From the NCBI GenBank assembly GCA_964539025.1, contig CAZIFA010000001.1:496001-560000 (forward strand): 64,000 nt of DNA, given 5' to 3'. The notes under the pieces are model-generated. The model saw only the letters and a program-made list of their open reading frames with translations, was not told the origin of the DNA and did not search any database. The translations under genes and the position numbers were made by a program. Positions 33,283 to 40,648 of the stretch are shown piece by piece (positions within the stretch are counted from its first letter, which is position 1; each line of letters opens with the position of its first letter). Origin of the DNA: Micavibrio_A sp964539025 (GTDB taxonomy: Bacteria > Pseudomonadota > Alphaproteobacteria > Micavibrionales > Micavibrionaceae).

Positions 33283-34704
33283 TTAGCCAAGGTCTAAGGT
33301 GCGGCCTGTACGTGTGATCGTGACACCGGCTGAAGGAGACGGTGGAACAGGCGTATTGCCTTGAGTAGCGCCACCGAAAGCGGTGTTAATTTTGCCGCCT
33401 TTTTTATATCCTTGATCGTTCAGCGGATCTCTGGTCTCGTCCAATCTTCTCGCAAACTGCTCTCCTGTCTCACGACCTTCTGCCGCGCCCTTAAACGCAG
33501 GGTTAACGGGATGGGCGACGGAAGGTGTTGCGTAGTAACGGCCCGTATTGGGATCAACATATCCGCCGTTGAGCTTGATCTCTCCGCCTTTGAAAGCATC
33601 GCTTATACGTTTGGCTTGAATCTTGTCCTGATTGAACAGGCCAGGGCCTTCATTTTCACGAAGGGTTTGAACGGCGGCCTGAAGATCAGGGCTTAAATTG
33701 TTAAAGTTTGCGTCTACATTTATATCCTTGTGTTTGTCACGCAAGGCCTTGGCGGTCAGAGGGCCGAACATACCATCCACTTTTGGATTTTTCTTACCGT
33801 CCGGTCCTATTTCCGGGCCAAACACATCTTCCTGAAGTGTCTTCACGGCTTGCGTTATTTCTTCCTTTGTTGCTTTCGGAGGCGTGGTTGTTGGTGTTGC
33901 TGTTGGCGCAGCAGCAGGCTTGCCTTGATCGAACAGGCCGCGGTATCCATTATCGCGTAAGGTTTTAACAGCCGCTTTGAGATTGTCGTCTAATTTGTCA
34001 ACGTCTGCATCATTGTTCAAATCGCCATGAGCTTTGTGCAGTTCACCAGCGGTTTTGCGGCCGAGAATACCATCCACTTCCGGGTTTTGCTTGCCGCTCG
34101 CGTCTTTTTCCGGACCGAAAACGGATACCTGAAGCGTCTTGACGGCTTGCGTTATTTCCGCCCGCGTTGCTTTCACAGGTATGGCCGATGGCACCGTTGC
34201 GATTTGAGCCGCTGTCAGCGGAAGCGTTTCCGGAAGCTTGATCGTCTGGCCTTCGGAAATGACGTCCGGATTGGCTATGCCGTTGCTGCGGGCGACGGCT
34301 CTGTATGCCGTGTCGATTTCCGTGGCATCTTTCAGGCCATAATGTTCTCCGACGATCTTTGAAAGCGTGGCGTCTTTCTCAACCTTATGGTCGGTGAATT
34401 TGGGCGTAGGTTTCTGCGCGGCGTAGGCTTTGTCCACTTCCTCGAAAAACTTCATGGCCTTGCCATCGAGGTGCGGGTTATAATTTGCATCGCCGTCCTT
34501 CATAATTTTCAGTGCGGCTTCATGTTCGCCTTTGGCCCAAGAGGCGTTGGCAGGATCGCCAGCTTTGACAAGCCTGACGAATTTTGGGCTGGCCTTAAGG
34601 CGGGTTACCAAATCTTTCGCCGTAGCGTCGCCAGTGGCGGCTTTTTCTCGTTCGATCCGAAACTTATCGAAGAAAATCTGTGCTTGGGATTCTGGGGTAG
34701 CCAT
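33283..34704 (-). CDS. LysM protein with two tandem PG-binding-like repeats
   Basis: I place the start at the ATG at 34704 (473 residues). The ATG at 34710 is only one base from the SD (AGGAG), while 34704 has ideal 7-base spacing. The N-terminal helical motif (FFDKFRIEREK ... SPKFVRLVK) resembles the paralogue downstream. A LysM-like domain follows at about 103-161. Two tandem copies of an 85-residue unit (about 178-262 and 277-361) both start ATxxEITQAVKTLQ, contain FGP...NPxVDGxxGxxTA as in PG_binding_1 domains, and carry an Asp/Asn-rich loop (DLNNDADVD). The tail has YVDPNTGRYYATP. No signal peptide is seen. Function unknown. Confidence 0.78.
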   Translation of the reverse strand: MATPESQAQIFFDKFRIEREKAATGDATAKDLVTRLKASPKFVRLVKAGDPANASWAKGEHEAALKIMKDGDANYNPHLDGKAMKFFEEVDKAYAAQKPTPKFTDHKVEKDATLSKIVGEHYGLKDATEIDTAYRAVARSNGIANPDVISEGQTIKLPETLPLTAAQIATVPSAIPVKATRAEITQAVKTLQVSVFGPEKDASGKQNPEVDGILGRKTAGELHKAHGDLNNDADVDKLDDNLKAAVKTLRDNGYRGLFDQGKPAAAPTATPTTTPPKATKEEITQAVKTLQEDVFGPEIGPDGKKNPKVDGMFGPLTAKALRDKHKDINVDANFNNLSPDLQAAVQTLRENEGPGLFNQDKIQAKRISDAFKGGEIKLNGGYVDPNTGRYYATPSVAHPVNPAFKGAAEGRETGEQFARRLDETRDPLNDQGYKKGGKINTAFGGATQGNTPVPPSPSAGVTITRTGRTLDLG

Positions 34705-34868
34705 TGTCATACTCCTGGTTAAAAATTCGTTAAATCATATGTTCATCGTATAAAAAAACGTCTTTGAAATGCAAATTTGTGTAAAAACAATGGGATGCTG
34801 CCCTGCGTATAGGCAAAGGGCGCGAAATTTGTTAATGATACGCCCCATAACTGGATGAGGGAGATATC

Positions 34869-35990
34869 ATGATTATCGGCGTACCCAAGGAGATCAAGGC
34901 ACAAGAACACCGCGTGGGTTTGGTCCCCGCCAGCGTTCGGGAATTCACCGCCCACGGGCATAAAGTCATCGTCGAAAGCGGGGCCGGGGCGGGCATTAAT
35001 TACACCGATGCGGATTATGAAGGGCATGGCGCGGAGATCAGCAAGTCTGCAGCCGATATTTTCAAACGCGCCGACATGATTATAAAGGTGAAGGAACCGC
35101 AGGCGAATGAGTGCAAGATGCTTCGTGAAGGGCAGATATTGTTCACCTATCTTCACCTCGCCGCCGATGCGGAACAAACCAAGGGTTTGATAGATTCGAA
35201 ATGCGTTGCCATTGCCTATGAAACCGTGACGGGGCCGGGCGGACGCGGATTGCCATTGCTGGCGCCGATGAGTGAAATTGCGGGGCGTCTGTCCATTCAG
35301 GTTGGCGGTGCGTATTTGTTGAAACATCTGGGCGGGCGTGGCCGATTGATCGGCGGATCGCCGGGCGTGGAACCTGCAAAGGTTGTCGTGCTTGGCGGCG
35401 GCGTGTCGGGTTATCACGCGGCGGAGATGGCGTGCGGGATGCAGGCCAATGTCGTCATCCTCGAACAAAACCATGATCGCATCCGCGATCTTGATCGTCA
35501 TTTCGGCAATCGTGCGCGCGTCATTCAATCATCGAAAGCATCTATCGAGCGGTATGTGCTCGGTGCGGACCTTGTGATCGGCGCGGTTTTGATTCCGGGG
35601 GCGAGTGCTCCCAAACTTGTCACCAAGGAAATGGTGAAACAAATGCGCCCGGGTTCGGTGCTCGTCGATATCGCGATTGACCAAGGCGGATGTTTCGAAA
35701 CGTCCCACGCCACGACGCACAACGATCCCATATATAAGGTCAATGATGTCATCCATTACTGCGTGGCGAATATGCCGGGCGCCGTGCCGATGACTTCGGC
35801 GCAGGCGCTCAACAACGCGGTGCTGCCTTATGCGCTGGCGATAGCAGACAAGGGCTGGAAAAAGGCGCTGGCGGACGATCCCAATCTGCGTAACGGATTG
35901 AATGTCTGTGCGGGCAAAATCACCCATGCCGGGGTGGCGGAATCCCTCAAATTGCCGCTTTCCGACGCCGGGCAGGCGCTGGCGGCCTAA
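34869..35990 (+). CDS. ald: Alanine dehydrogenase
   Basis: The enzyme interconverts L-alanine and pyruvate plus ammonia with NAD. The protein is 373 residues, normal length. The start MIIGVPKEIKAQEHRVGLVP is diagnostic, with substrate-binding Arg and Lys. Further motifs are KVKEPQ, FTYLHLA, the Rossmann motif VVVLGGGVSGYHAAEMA, and the NMPGAVPMTSAQALNNAVLPY signature. An SD (GAGGGAG) lies just upstream. It stands alone between the LysM genes and the M29 peptidase. Confidence 0.96.
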   Translation: MIIGVPKEIKAQEHRVGLVPASVREFTAHGHKVIVESGAGAGINYTDADYEGHGAEISKSAADIFKRADMIIKVKEPQANECKMLREGQILFTYLHLAADAEQTKGLIDSKCVAIAYETVTGPGGRGLPLLAPMSEIAGRLSIQVGGAYLLKHLGGRGRLIGGSPGVEPAKVVVLGGGVSGYHAAEMACGMQANVVILEQNHDRIRDLDRHFGNRARVIQSSKASIERYVLGADLVIGAVLIPGASAPKLVTKEMVKQMRPGSVLVDIAIDQGGCFETSHATTHNDPIYKVNDVIHYCVANMPGAVPMTSAQALNNAVLPYALAIADKGWKKALADDPNLRNGLNVCAGKITHAGVAESLKLPLSDAGQALAA

Positions 35991-36053
35991 AATCATTGAC
36001 CTGCGAGGATTTCTGGTGTCTTTTCCTATATGTAAAGTGTAGGGAGTATTTCC

Positions 36054-37175
36054 ATGTCCGATTACAGGCGTCTTGCGCATCAATTCATCACCAACGCGGT
36101 TGAATTGAAGTCCGGTGAAAAAATCTGGCTTGAATGCACGGGAGCTAAGGCCCAACCATTGGCCGATGCCTGCCTCGAGGAAGTGCGGGCGTTGGGTGCG
36201 GATGCGCATTACATCATGCGCGATTCAGGTTTCATCAATTCCACTTTGCTCACGGCAACCGATGACGATTTGCAAAAGTTAGGCGATGCCGATCTTGCGA
36301 TCATGAAAACCATGCAAGGTTATATCCGCATCGGTGATGTTGGTGACAAAAACAATATCAAGGCATCGCTGGACGACCAGCAGCGTTTGAGCAAAGCATT
36401 GCGGCCTGCGTTAAGTCATCGTGTAGACAATACGCGCTGGCTCGTCGTGCGGGCACCAACGGATGATTTTGCCAAGGCCTGTGGTATGGACTTTCCGCAA
36501 TTCCAAAAATTTTATGAAGATGCCTGCCTGTTCGATTATTCGCGTATGTACAAGCCCGCCGAGATTTTGGCGGATGTCATGACAAAAGGGCGTCAGGTAG
36601 AAATACGCGGTAAAGACACCCATTTAAAATTCAGCATAGAGGGCATCGGCGCAAAGGAGTGTATCGGCAAGCGTAATATTCCCGATGGTGAATGCTACAG
36701 CGCGCCGGTCAAAGGCAGCGTTGAGGGAACGGTGTTGTTTGGCCCATCTGTGTATATGGGCAAAAGCTTTTCCCAAATATACCTTATATACGAAGGTGGA
36801 AAGGTTATCGATGCAAGGGGTGGTAACAACGAGGAAACAGCCAACCTCAATCTGATTTTAAATTCCGATGAGGGCGCACGTTATCCTGGTGAATTCTCGC
36901 TGGCGTTCCACCCCCAAATCTCTGAACCGGTGGGCGATGTCCTTTTTGACGAGAAAATCCGCGGAAGCTGGCATTTTGCCAACGGGACGGCATACAAGGG
37001 CATAACCGATAACGGGAATGTCTCCTCTATCCATTGGGACAAGGTCCAGATCCAGCGCCCCGAGCATGGCGGCGGGGAGATTAGGATCGATAACCGGTTG
37101 ATCCGCAAGGACGGGCTTTTTGTGGTTCCCGAGCTGGAAGGCCTTAATCCGGCAAGGCTTTGCGGGCCGGCCTGA
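36054..37175 (+). CDS. Aminopeptidase, M29 family
   Basis: Protein of 373 residues of the M29 (AmpS/aminopeptidase T) metallopeptidase family. Its metal and catalytic motifs are recognisable though diverged: NIPDGECYSAPVKGSVEGT (in place of NLPxGEVFTAP), the Glu-containing GARYPGEFSLAFHP, KIRGSWHFANGTAY and SSIHWDKVQ. M29 enzymes release N-terminal amino acids using one or two Co or Zn ions. The gene is monocistronic, followed by the tRNA-Asp promoter. It is cytoplasmic, with no signal peptide. Confidence 0.9.
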   Translation: MSDYRRLAHQFITNAVELKSGEKIWLECTGAKAQPLADACLEEVRALGADAHYIMRDSGFINSTLLTATDDDLQKLGDADLAIMKTMQGYIRIGDVGDKNNIKASLDDQQRLSKALRPALSHRVDNTRWLVVRAPTDDFAKACGMDFPQFQKFYEDACLFDYSRMYKPAEILADVMTKGRQVEIRGKDTHLKFSIEGIGAKECIGKRNIPDGECYSAPVKGSVEGTVLFGPSVYMGKSFSQIYLIYEGGKVIDARGGNNEETANLNLILNSDEGARYPGEFSLAFHPQISEPVGDVLFDEKIRGSWHFANGTAYKGITDNGNVSSIHWDKVQIQRPEHGGGEIRIDNRLIRKDGLFVVPELEGLNPARLCGPA

Positions 37176-37193
37176 AAAAGCCCCTGAAACCAT

Positions 37194-37222
37194 TTGACAG
37201 AGGCCGGGGGTACGGGCTATTT
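37194..37222 (+). promoter_or_regulatory. Promoter for tRNA-Asp
   Basis: TTGACA (37194-37199), 17-base spacer, CTATTT (37217-37222), 18 bases before the tRNA. Confidence 0.5.
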
Positions 37223-37239
37223 AACCCCCACGCTTTTAT

Positions 37240-37316
37240 GCGGGTGTAGTTCAGTTGGTTAGAACGCTTCCCTGTCACGGAAGAGGTCGCGGGTTCGAGT
37301 CCCGTCACTCGCGCCA
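37240..37316 (+). tRNA. tRNA-Asp (GTC)
   Basis: 77 bases. Acceptor GCGGGTG/CACTCGC (with one G-T pair), anticodon stem CTTCC/GGAAG with loop CTGTCAC (anticodon GTC), T arm GGGTTCGAGTCCC, encoded CCA. Confidence 0.97.
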
Positions 37317-37474
37317 TTTGCTAAAATGGTCCTGCTTAAACCCCCTTTATCATACAGAAAATAGCCGTTTTCAAAGGCCTATAGGGGCATTTTTATGTTT
37401 TACATTAATTTATTGACATAATTATAAAAAAGCCATATCTTCCACCCCAATATTCAACAAAAAATGGTGTGTTT

Positions 37475-38248
37475 ATGCGTCTCAATTCTCTCTACGCTGC
37501 TGCCCTTGCCACTATCCCTTTGATGGGACTGCCTGCCCAAGCGCAACAGCCGCCAAAATCCCACAATCCGCTTGGTGAGTTTACATCTTCTTCCTCCACT
37601 TTTTCTTTCGTGGGGGACAACAAGCGTATCCGCATTCAGGGAGATAAGGCAGTCATGCGGATTGCGGGCGATATAACCCCGGAGTTGGCTGAAGAAATAT
37701 GCGCCGCCCTCGATGTGTTTGAGGCGAACGAAGCAAATAAATCCAAAACTTTATATGTTCATATAAATTCCAATGGCGGCGATATGGATTCATCGGTTGC
37801 AATCGCGGACAAGCTTAAGCACTTGCCCGGAAAAGTCGTAACTGTTGCTGAAGGCAAAGTCATGTCTGGCGGCCTCTTAATTTTCATGTTGGGTGGAGAT
37901 GAGCGCCGTGCCTATGAAAATACATTATTTATGGGGCATCCCAGTATTATAGTACAGACAAGTGAAGATGCATCCGAGCAAGAAAAAACGATGGCGCGAG
38001 ATATGCAGGAGATTGCAATAATACAAGCCACACGATTGTTCGGACAGTTCAAACATGCGAAGACACTTAGACCTGATCAAGTTGTAAACATGTTTTCCGG
38101 TGGGGATTGTTACTTCGGTACGGGCTTTGCTCAGTGGGCGGGTTTAGTGACTCATGTGCTAGGTGCCAAAGGGCAGATCATGACAGAGGTACCGGAAGAT
38201 GCGCCTCGCGCTCCGGAATACCCTTGTCCTTCGTTTCGTTCAAAATAG
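37475..38248 (+). CDS. Exported ClpP-like serine protease
   Basis: From the ATG at 37475 (257 residues; a GTG two codons upstream is the alternative). A signal peptide (MRLNSLYAAALATIPLMG...AQAQ) is followed by a ClpP/crotonase-fold domain. HINSNGGDMDSSVAIADKL matches the ClpP oxyanion strand. The catalytic Ser lies in EGKVMSGGLLIF (about residue 131) and the His in FMGHPSI (about residue 155), both aligning with ClpP. An Asp candidate is in FSGGDCYFG. The combination of ClpP-type active site and export signal is unusual; normal ClpP is cytoplasmic. A terminator follows. Substrate and partner are unknown. Confidence 0.78.
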   Translation: MRLNSLYAAALATIPLMGLPAQAQQPPKSHNPLGEFTSSSSTFSFVGDNKRIRIQGDKAVMRIAGDITPELAEEICAALDVFEANEANKSKTLYVHINSNGGDMDSSVAIADKLKHLPGKVVTVAEGKVMSGGLLIFMLGGDERRAYENTLFMGHPSIIVQTSEDASEQEKTMARDMQEIAIIQATRLFGQFKHAKTLRPDQVVNMFSGGDCYFGTGFAQWAGLVTHVLGAKGQIMTEVPEDAPRAPEYPCPSFRSK

Positions 38249-38291
38249 ACCTTGTTAAATTTCCATAAACTATATACCGAAGCATAAAAAC

Positions 38292-38317
38292 GGGCCGTGA
38301 AAATGGCCCATTTTTTT
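38292..38317 (+). terminator. Intrinsic terminator before nuoA
   Basis: GGGCC-GTGAAAAT-GGCCC followed by ATTTTTTT. Confidence 0.85.
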
Positions 38318-38387
38318 CGCCCTATAATCCTGAATTTCCACGTATATGAGGCTTTACACGCCTAGCGACGAAGCGTATTTATGACGC

Positions 38388-38759
38388 ATGGCTTCGAACG
38401 AATTTCTTCTGCAATATCTGCCCATTATCGTTTTTATCGTGATCGCGTCCATTGTGTCGGTTGCGGCGGTGGTTTTGTCGCTGGTCGTCGCCAAGCAAAA
38501 GCCCGATCCGGACAAGCTATCCGCCTATGAATGTGGGTTCGATGCGTTCGACGATGCGCGCCACAAATTCGATGTGCGGTTCTACCTTGTCGCCATTTTG
38601 TTCATCATTTTCGACCTCGAAGTCGCGTTTTTATTCCCGTGGGCCGTTAGTCTGGGTGCTATCGGCATGTTCGGCTTCTGGTCGATGGTTGTGTTCCTCG
38701 GCGTTTTGACCGTCGGGTTTATCTATGAATGGAAGAAGGGCGCGCTGGATTGGGAATGA
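38388..38759 (+). CDS. nuoA: NADH-quinone oxidoreductase subunit A
   Basis: Membrane subunit of complex I, 123 residues, three helices. Conserved loop motifs are present: KLSAYECGFDAFDDARHKF (the quinone-site cysteine loop) and FDLEVAFLFPWA. First gene of the nuo cluster. Its last codons overlap the start of a small ORF (ATGA), so the two are translationally coupled. Confidence 0.96.
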   Translation: MASNEFLLQYLPIIVFIVIASIVSVAAVVLSLVVAKQKPDPDKLSAYECGFDAFDDARHKFDVRFYLVAILFIIFDLEVAFLFPWAVSLGAIGMFGFWSMVVFLGVLTVGFIYEWKKGALDWE

Positions 38760-38953
38760 GCCTGCGGAGTTCGCTGTTATCGAGTGCTGCGTTTATCACG
38801 ATTGTGTCGCTCAAGGATGGTTTTATGTCTGTGGCGCTCGGCAAGGATTTACGCGGGCAGACGAGAAAACAGGTTTTTAATTATGTATGGGACAGTCTGG
38901 TACGATCGAACGCTATGTTCCAGAACCCGTTTAATATGAAGGCGATGATATGA
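38756..38953 (+). CDS. Small coupled ORF between nuoA and nuoB
   Basis: Protein of 65 residues whose ATG overlaps the nuoA stop (ATGA at 38756) and whose stop overlaps the nuoB ATG (38950). This double ATGA overlap strongly suggests a translated gene. The N-terminal part is hydrophobic (SLLSSAAFITIVSLKDG) and may be a membrane helix. The rest is polar and basic (LRGQTRKQVFNYVWDSLVR). It is not a usual complex I subunit, and I do not recognise it. A role in complex I assembly is possible but only inferred from position. Confidence 0.65.
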   Translation: MSLRSSLLSSAAFITIVSLKDGFMSVALGKDLRGQTRKQVFNYVWDSLVRSNAMFQNPFNMKAMI

Positions 38954-39525
38954 GCCACGATAGAAAAGTCATACAAGCGCCAGCCGCGCCGTTGCTGACG
39001 AGTTCACCAATGCTGCCCGCATCGCAGCAGGACATCGTGCCTGCCGCAATTTCGAAGCATATCGAGGAAAAAGGTTTTCTTCTCACGCAAGCCGATAAAT
39101 TGTTCGATTGGGCGCGCACGGGGTCTATGTGGCCGATGACGTTCGGTCTGGCGTGCTGTGCGGTGGAGATGATCCATTCGTATATGAGCCGGTACGATCT
39201 CGATAGATTCGGTATGATTCCGCGCCCGTCACCACGTCAATCCGATGTGATGATCGTCGCCGGAACGCTGACCAACAAGATGGCGCCGGCGTTGCGCAAA
39301 GTATACGACCAGATGCCGGAGCCGCGCTGGGTGATTTCGATGGGGTCCTGCGCCAATGGCGGCGGGTATTACCATTATTCTTATTCCGTCGTCCGCGGAT
39401 GCGACCGCATCGTACCCGTTGATATCTATGTTCCCGGATGTCCGCCGACGGCAGAGGCTCTGGTGTATGGATTGCTCCAGTTGCAAAAGAAAATCCAGCG
39501 CGAAGATACGCGCATCGCACGGTAG
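38950..39525 (+). CDS. nuoB: NADH-quinone oxidoreductase subunit B
   Basis: Peripheral-arm subunit carrying cluster N2, the last Fe-S centre before quinone. The protein is 191 residues. Cluster ligands: the adjacent Cys pair in GLACCAVEMIH, then GSCANGGGYYHYSY and PGCPPTAEALVYG. The N-terminal 40 residues are an extension common in alphaproteobacteria. Its ATG overlaps the stop of the small upstream ORF. Confidence 0.96.
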   Translation: MSHDRKVIQAPAAPLLTSSPMLPASQQDIVPAAISKHIEEKGFLLTQADKLFDWARTGSMWPMTFGLACCAVEMIHSYMSRYDLDRFGMIPRPSPRQSDVMIVAGTLTNKMAPALRKVYDQMPEPRWVISMGSCANGGGYYHYSYSVVRGCDRIVPVDIYVPGCPPTAEALVYGLLQLQKKIQREDTRIAR

Positions 39526-39531
39526 GTGAGT

Positions 39532-40209
39532 ATGCCCGATCAAACACCAGCCGTTGCCCCAATCGCCGATGAAAAAATGCTGAGCATTGCCAATCAGGTG
39601 CAGGTGCTTATGGGCGCGCATATTCTGAATGCTGAATTCCAAAAGGATGAGTTCTGCGTAGCGGTGAAGCGCGAGAGTATCGTGCCGTTCTTAAAATTCC
39701 TGCGTGATGACAGCGTGTGTAAATTCAAACAACTGGTCGATATTTGCGGGGCGGATTACCCCAATCGCCCGCAGCGGTTCGATGTTGTCTATAACCTTTT
39801 ATCCTTAAATTCCAACACGCGCATCCGCGTGAAGGTCATGACGGATGAAAATACACCCGTCGATTCCGTAGCGAGCGTGTTCAGTTCCGCCGTGTGGTTC
39901 GAGCGCGAAACATGGGACATGTACGGGATTTATTTTGCGGGCAACCCGGATTTGCGCCGCATCCTCACCGATTACGGATTTGAGGGACATCCCTTGCGCA
40001 AAGATTTCCCGCTCACGGGCTATGTCGAGCTTCGCTATGACGAGCAGCAACGCCGTGTGGTGTATGAGCCCGTGAAACTGACGCAGGATTTCCGCGTGTT
40101 CGATACGCTCTCTCCATGGGAGGGCATGACCGACATTCAGTTGCCGGGCGATGAGAAGGCGACGATGCCGATGGGGTGGAAACCCGTCGAGAAGAAGGTG
40201 AAAGTATGA
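39532..40209 (+). CDS. nuoC: NADH-quinone oxidoreductase subunit C
   Basis: Peripheral-arm subunit (30-kDa type), about 225 residues. ATG at 39532 is preferred; a GTG two codons upstream (39526) is equally in frame. The family signature is clear: ERETWDMYGIYFAGNPDLRR followed by DYGFEGHPLRKDFP. It is separate from nuoD, unlike the fused nuoCD of enterobacteria. A repeat-flanked GIY-YIG gene, not nuoD, follows. Confidence 0.95.
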   Translation: MPDQTPAVAPIADEKMLSIANQVQVLMGAHILNAEFQKDEFCVAVKRESIVPFLKFLRDDSVCKFKQLVDICGADYPNRPQRFDVVYNLLSLNSNTRIRVKVMTDENTPVDSVASVFSSAVWFERETWDMYGIYFAGNPDLRRILTDYGFEGHPLRKDFPLTGYVELRYDEQQRRVVYEPVKLTQDFRVFDTLSPWEGMTDIQLPGDEKATMPMGWKPVEKKVKV

Positions 40210-40300
40210 GTAAAGCCGCCGCTTTTGCGGGGGGCAGATGGGGTGTTTTGGGTAAATTACTTCCGTAGGGGAGGCGGGCGAGAGTGATTTTAGTTAACTG

Positions 40301-40325
40301 CTTTCCCCGCGAAAGCGGGGATCTT
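40301..40325. repeat. Left inverted repeat of the GIY-YIG unit
   Basis: CTTTCCCCGCG-AA-AGCGGGGATCTT, itself a hairpin. Its reverse complement matches the right copy at 40615-40642 with few differences. Confidence 0.85.
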
Positions 40326-40336
40326 AAGAGGAAATC

Positions 40337-40615
40337 GTGCCATATTACGTTTACATTCTGACGAACCATAAAAAGACTGTGCTGTATATAGGTATGACAG
40401 GAAATTTAGAGCAACGAGTAGCGCAACATAAGGCAGGGGAAATTAAAGGATTTACGGAGAGATATAAAACGAGCACGCTGATCTACTTTGAAACTTTTGA
40501 TCAAATAGAAGATGCTAAAATGCGCGAAAGAGCGATGAAGAAGTGGAATAGATCTTGGAAGGAAGACTTGATTAATGCCTCTAATCCGGAATGGGCGGAA
40601 GTACAAATAGGATAA
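40337..40615 (+). CDS. GIY-YIG nuclease domain protein flanked by palindromic repeats
   Basis: Protein of 92 residues, GTG start with SD AGAGG. It is a single GIY-YIG domain of the small UPF0213/YhbQ-like type: YYVYILTNHKKTVLYIGMTG holds the YVY and YIG elements. The conserved Arg is in NLEQRVAQHKAGEIKGFTERY, and the metal Glu is in the YFETFDQ helix region. The tail is KKWNRSWKEDLINASNPEW. Palindromic repeats lie 12 bases before the start and overlap the stop. The unit interrupts the nuo operon between nuoC and nuoD. Biochemical role unknown. Confidence 0.88.
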   Translation: MPYYVYILTNHKKTVLYIGMTGNLEQRVAQHKAGEIKGFTERYKTSTLIYFETFDQIEDAKMRERAMKKWNRSWKEDLINASNPEWAEVQIG

Positions 40616-40642
40616 AGATCCCCGCTTGCGCGGGGAAGACAG
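40615..40642. repeat. Right inverted repeat of the GIY-YIG unit
   Basis: AAGATCCCCGCTTGCGCGGGGAAGAC, the reverse complement (imperfect) of the left copy at 40301-40325. It overlaps the GIY-YIG stop and directly precedes nuoD. Confidence 0.85.
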
Positions 40643-40648
40643 ATTAAG

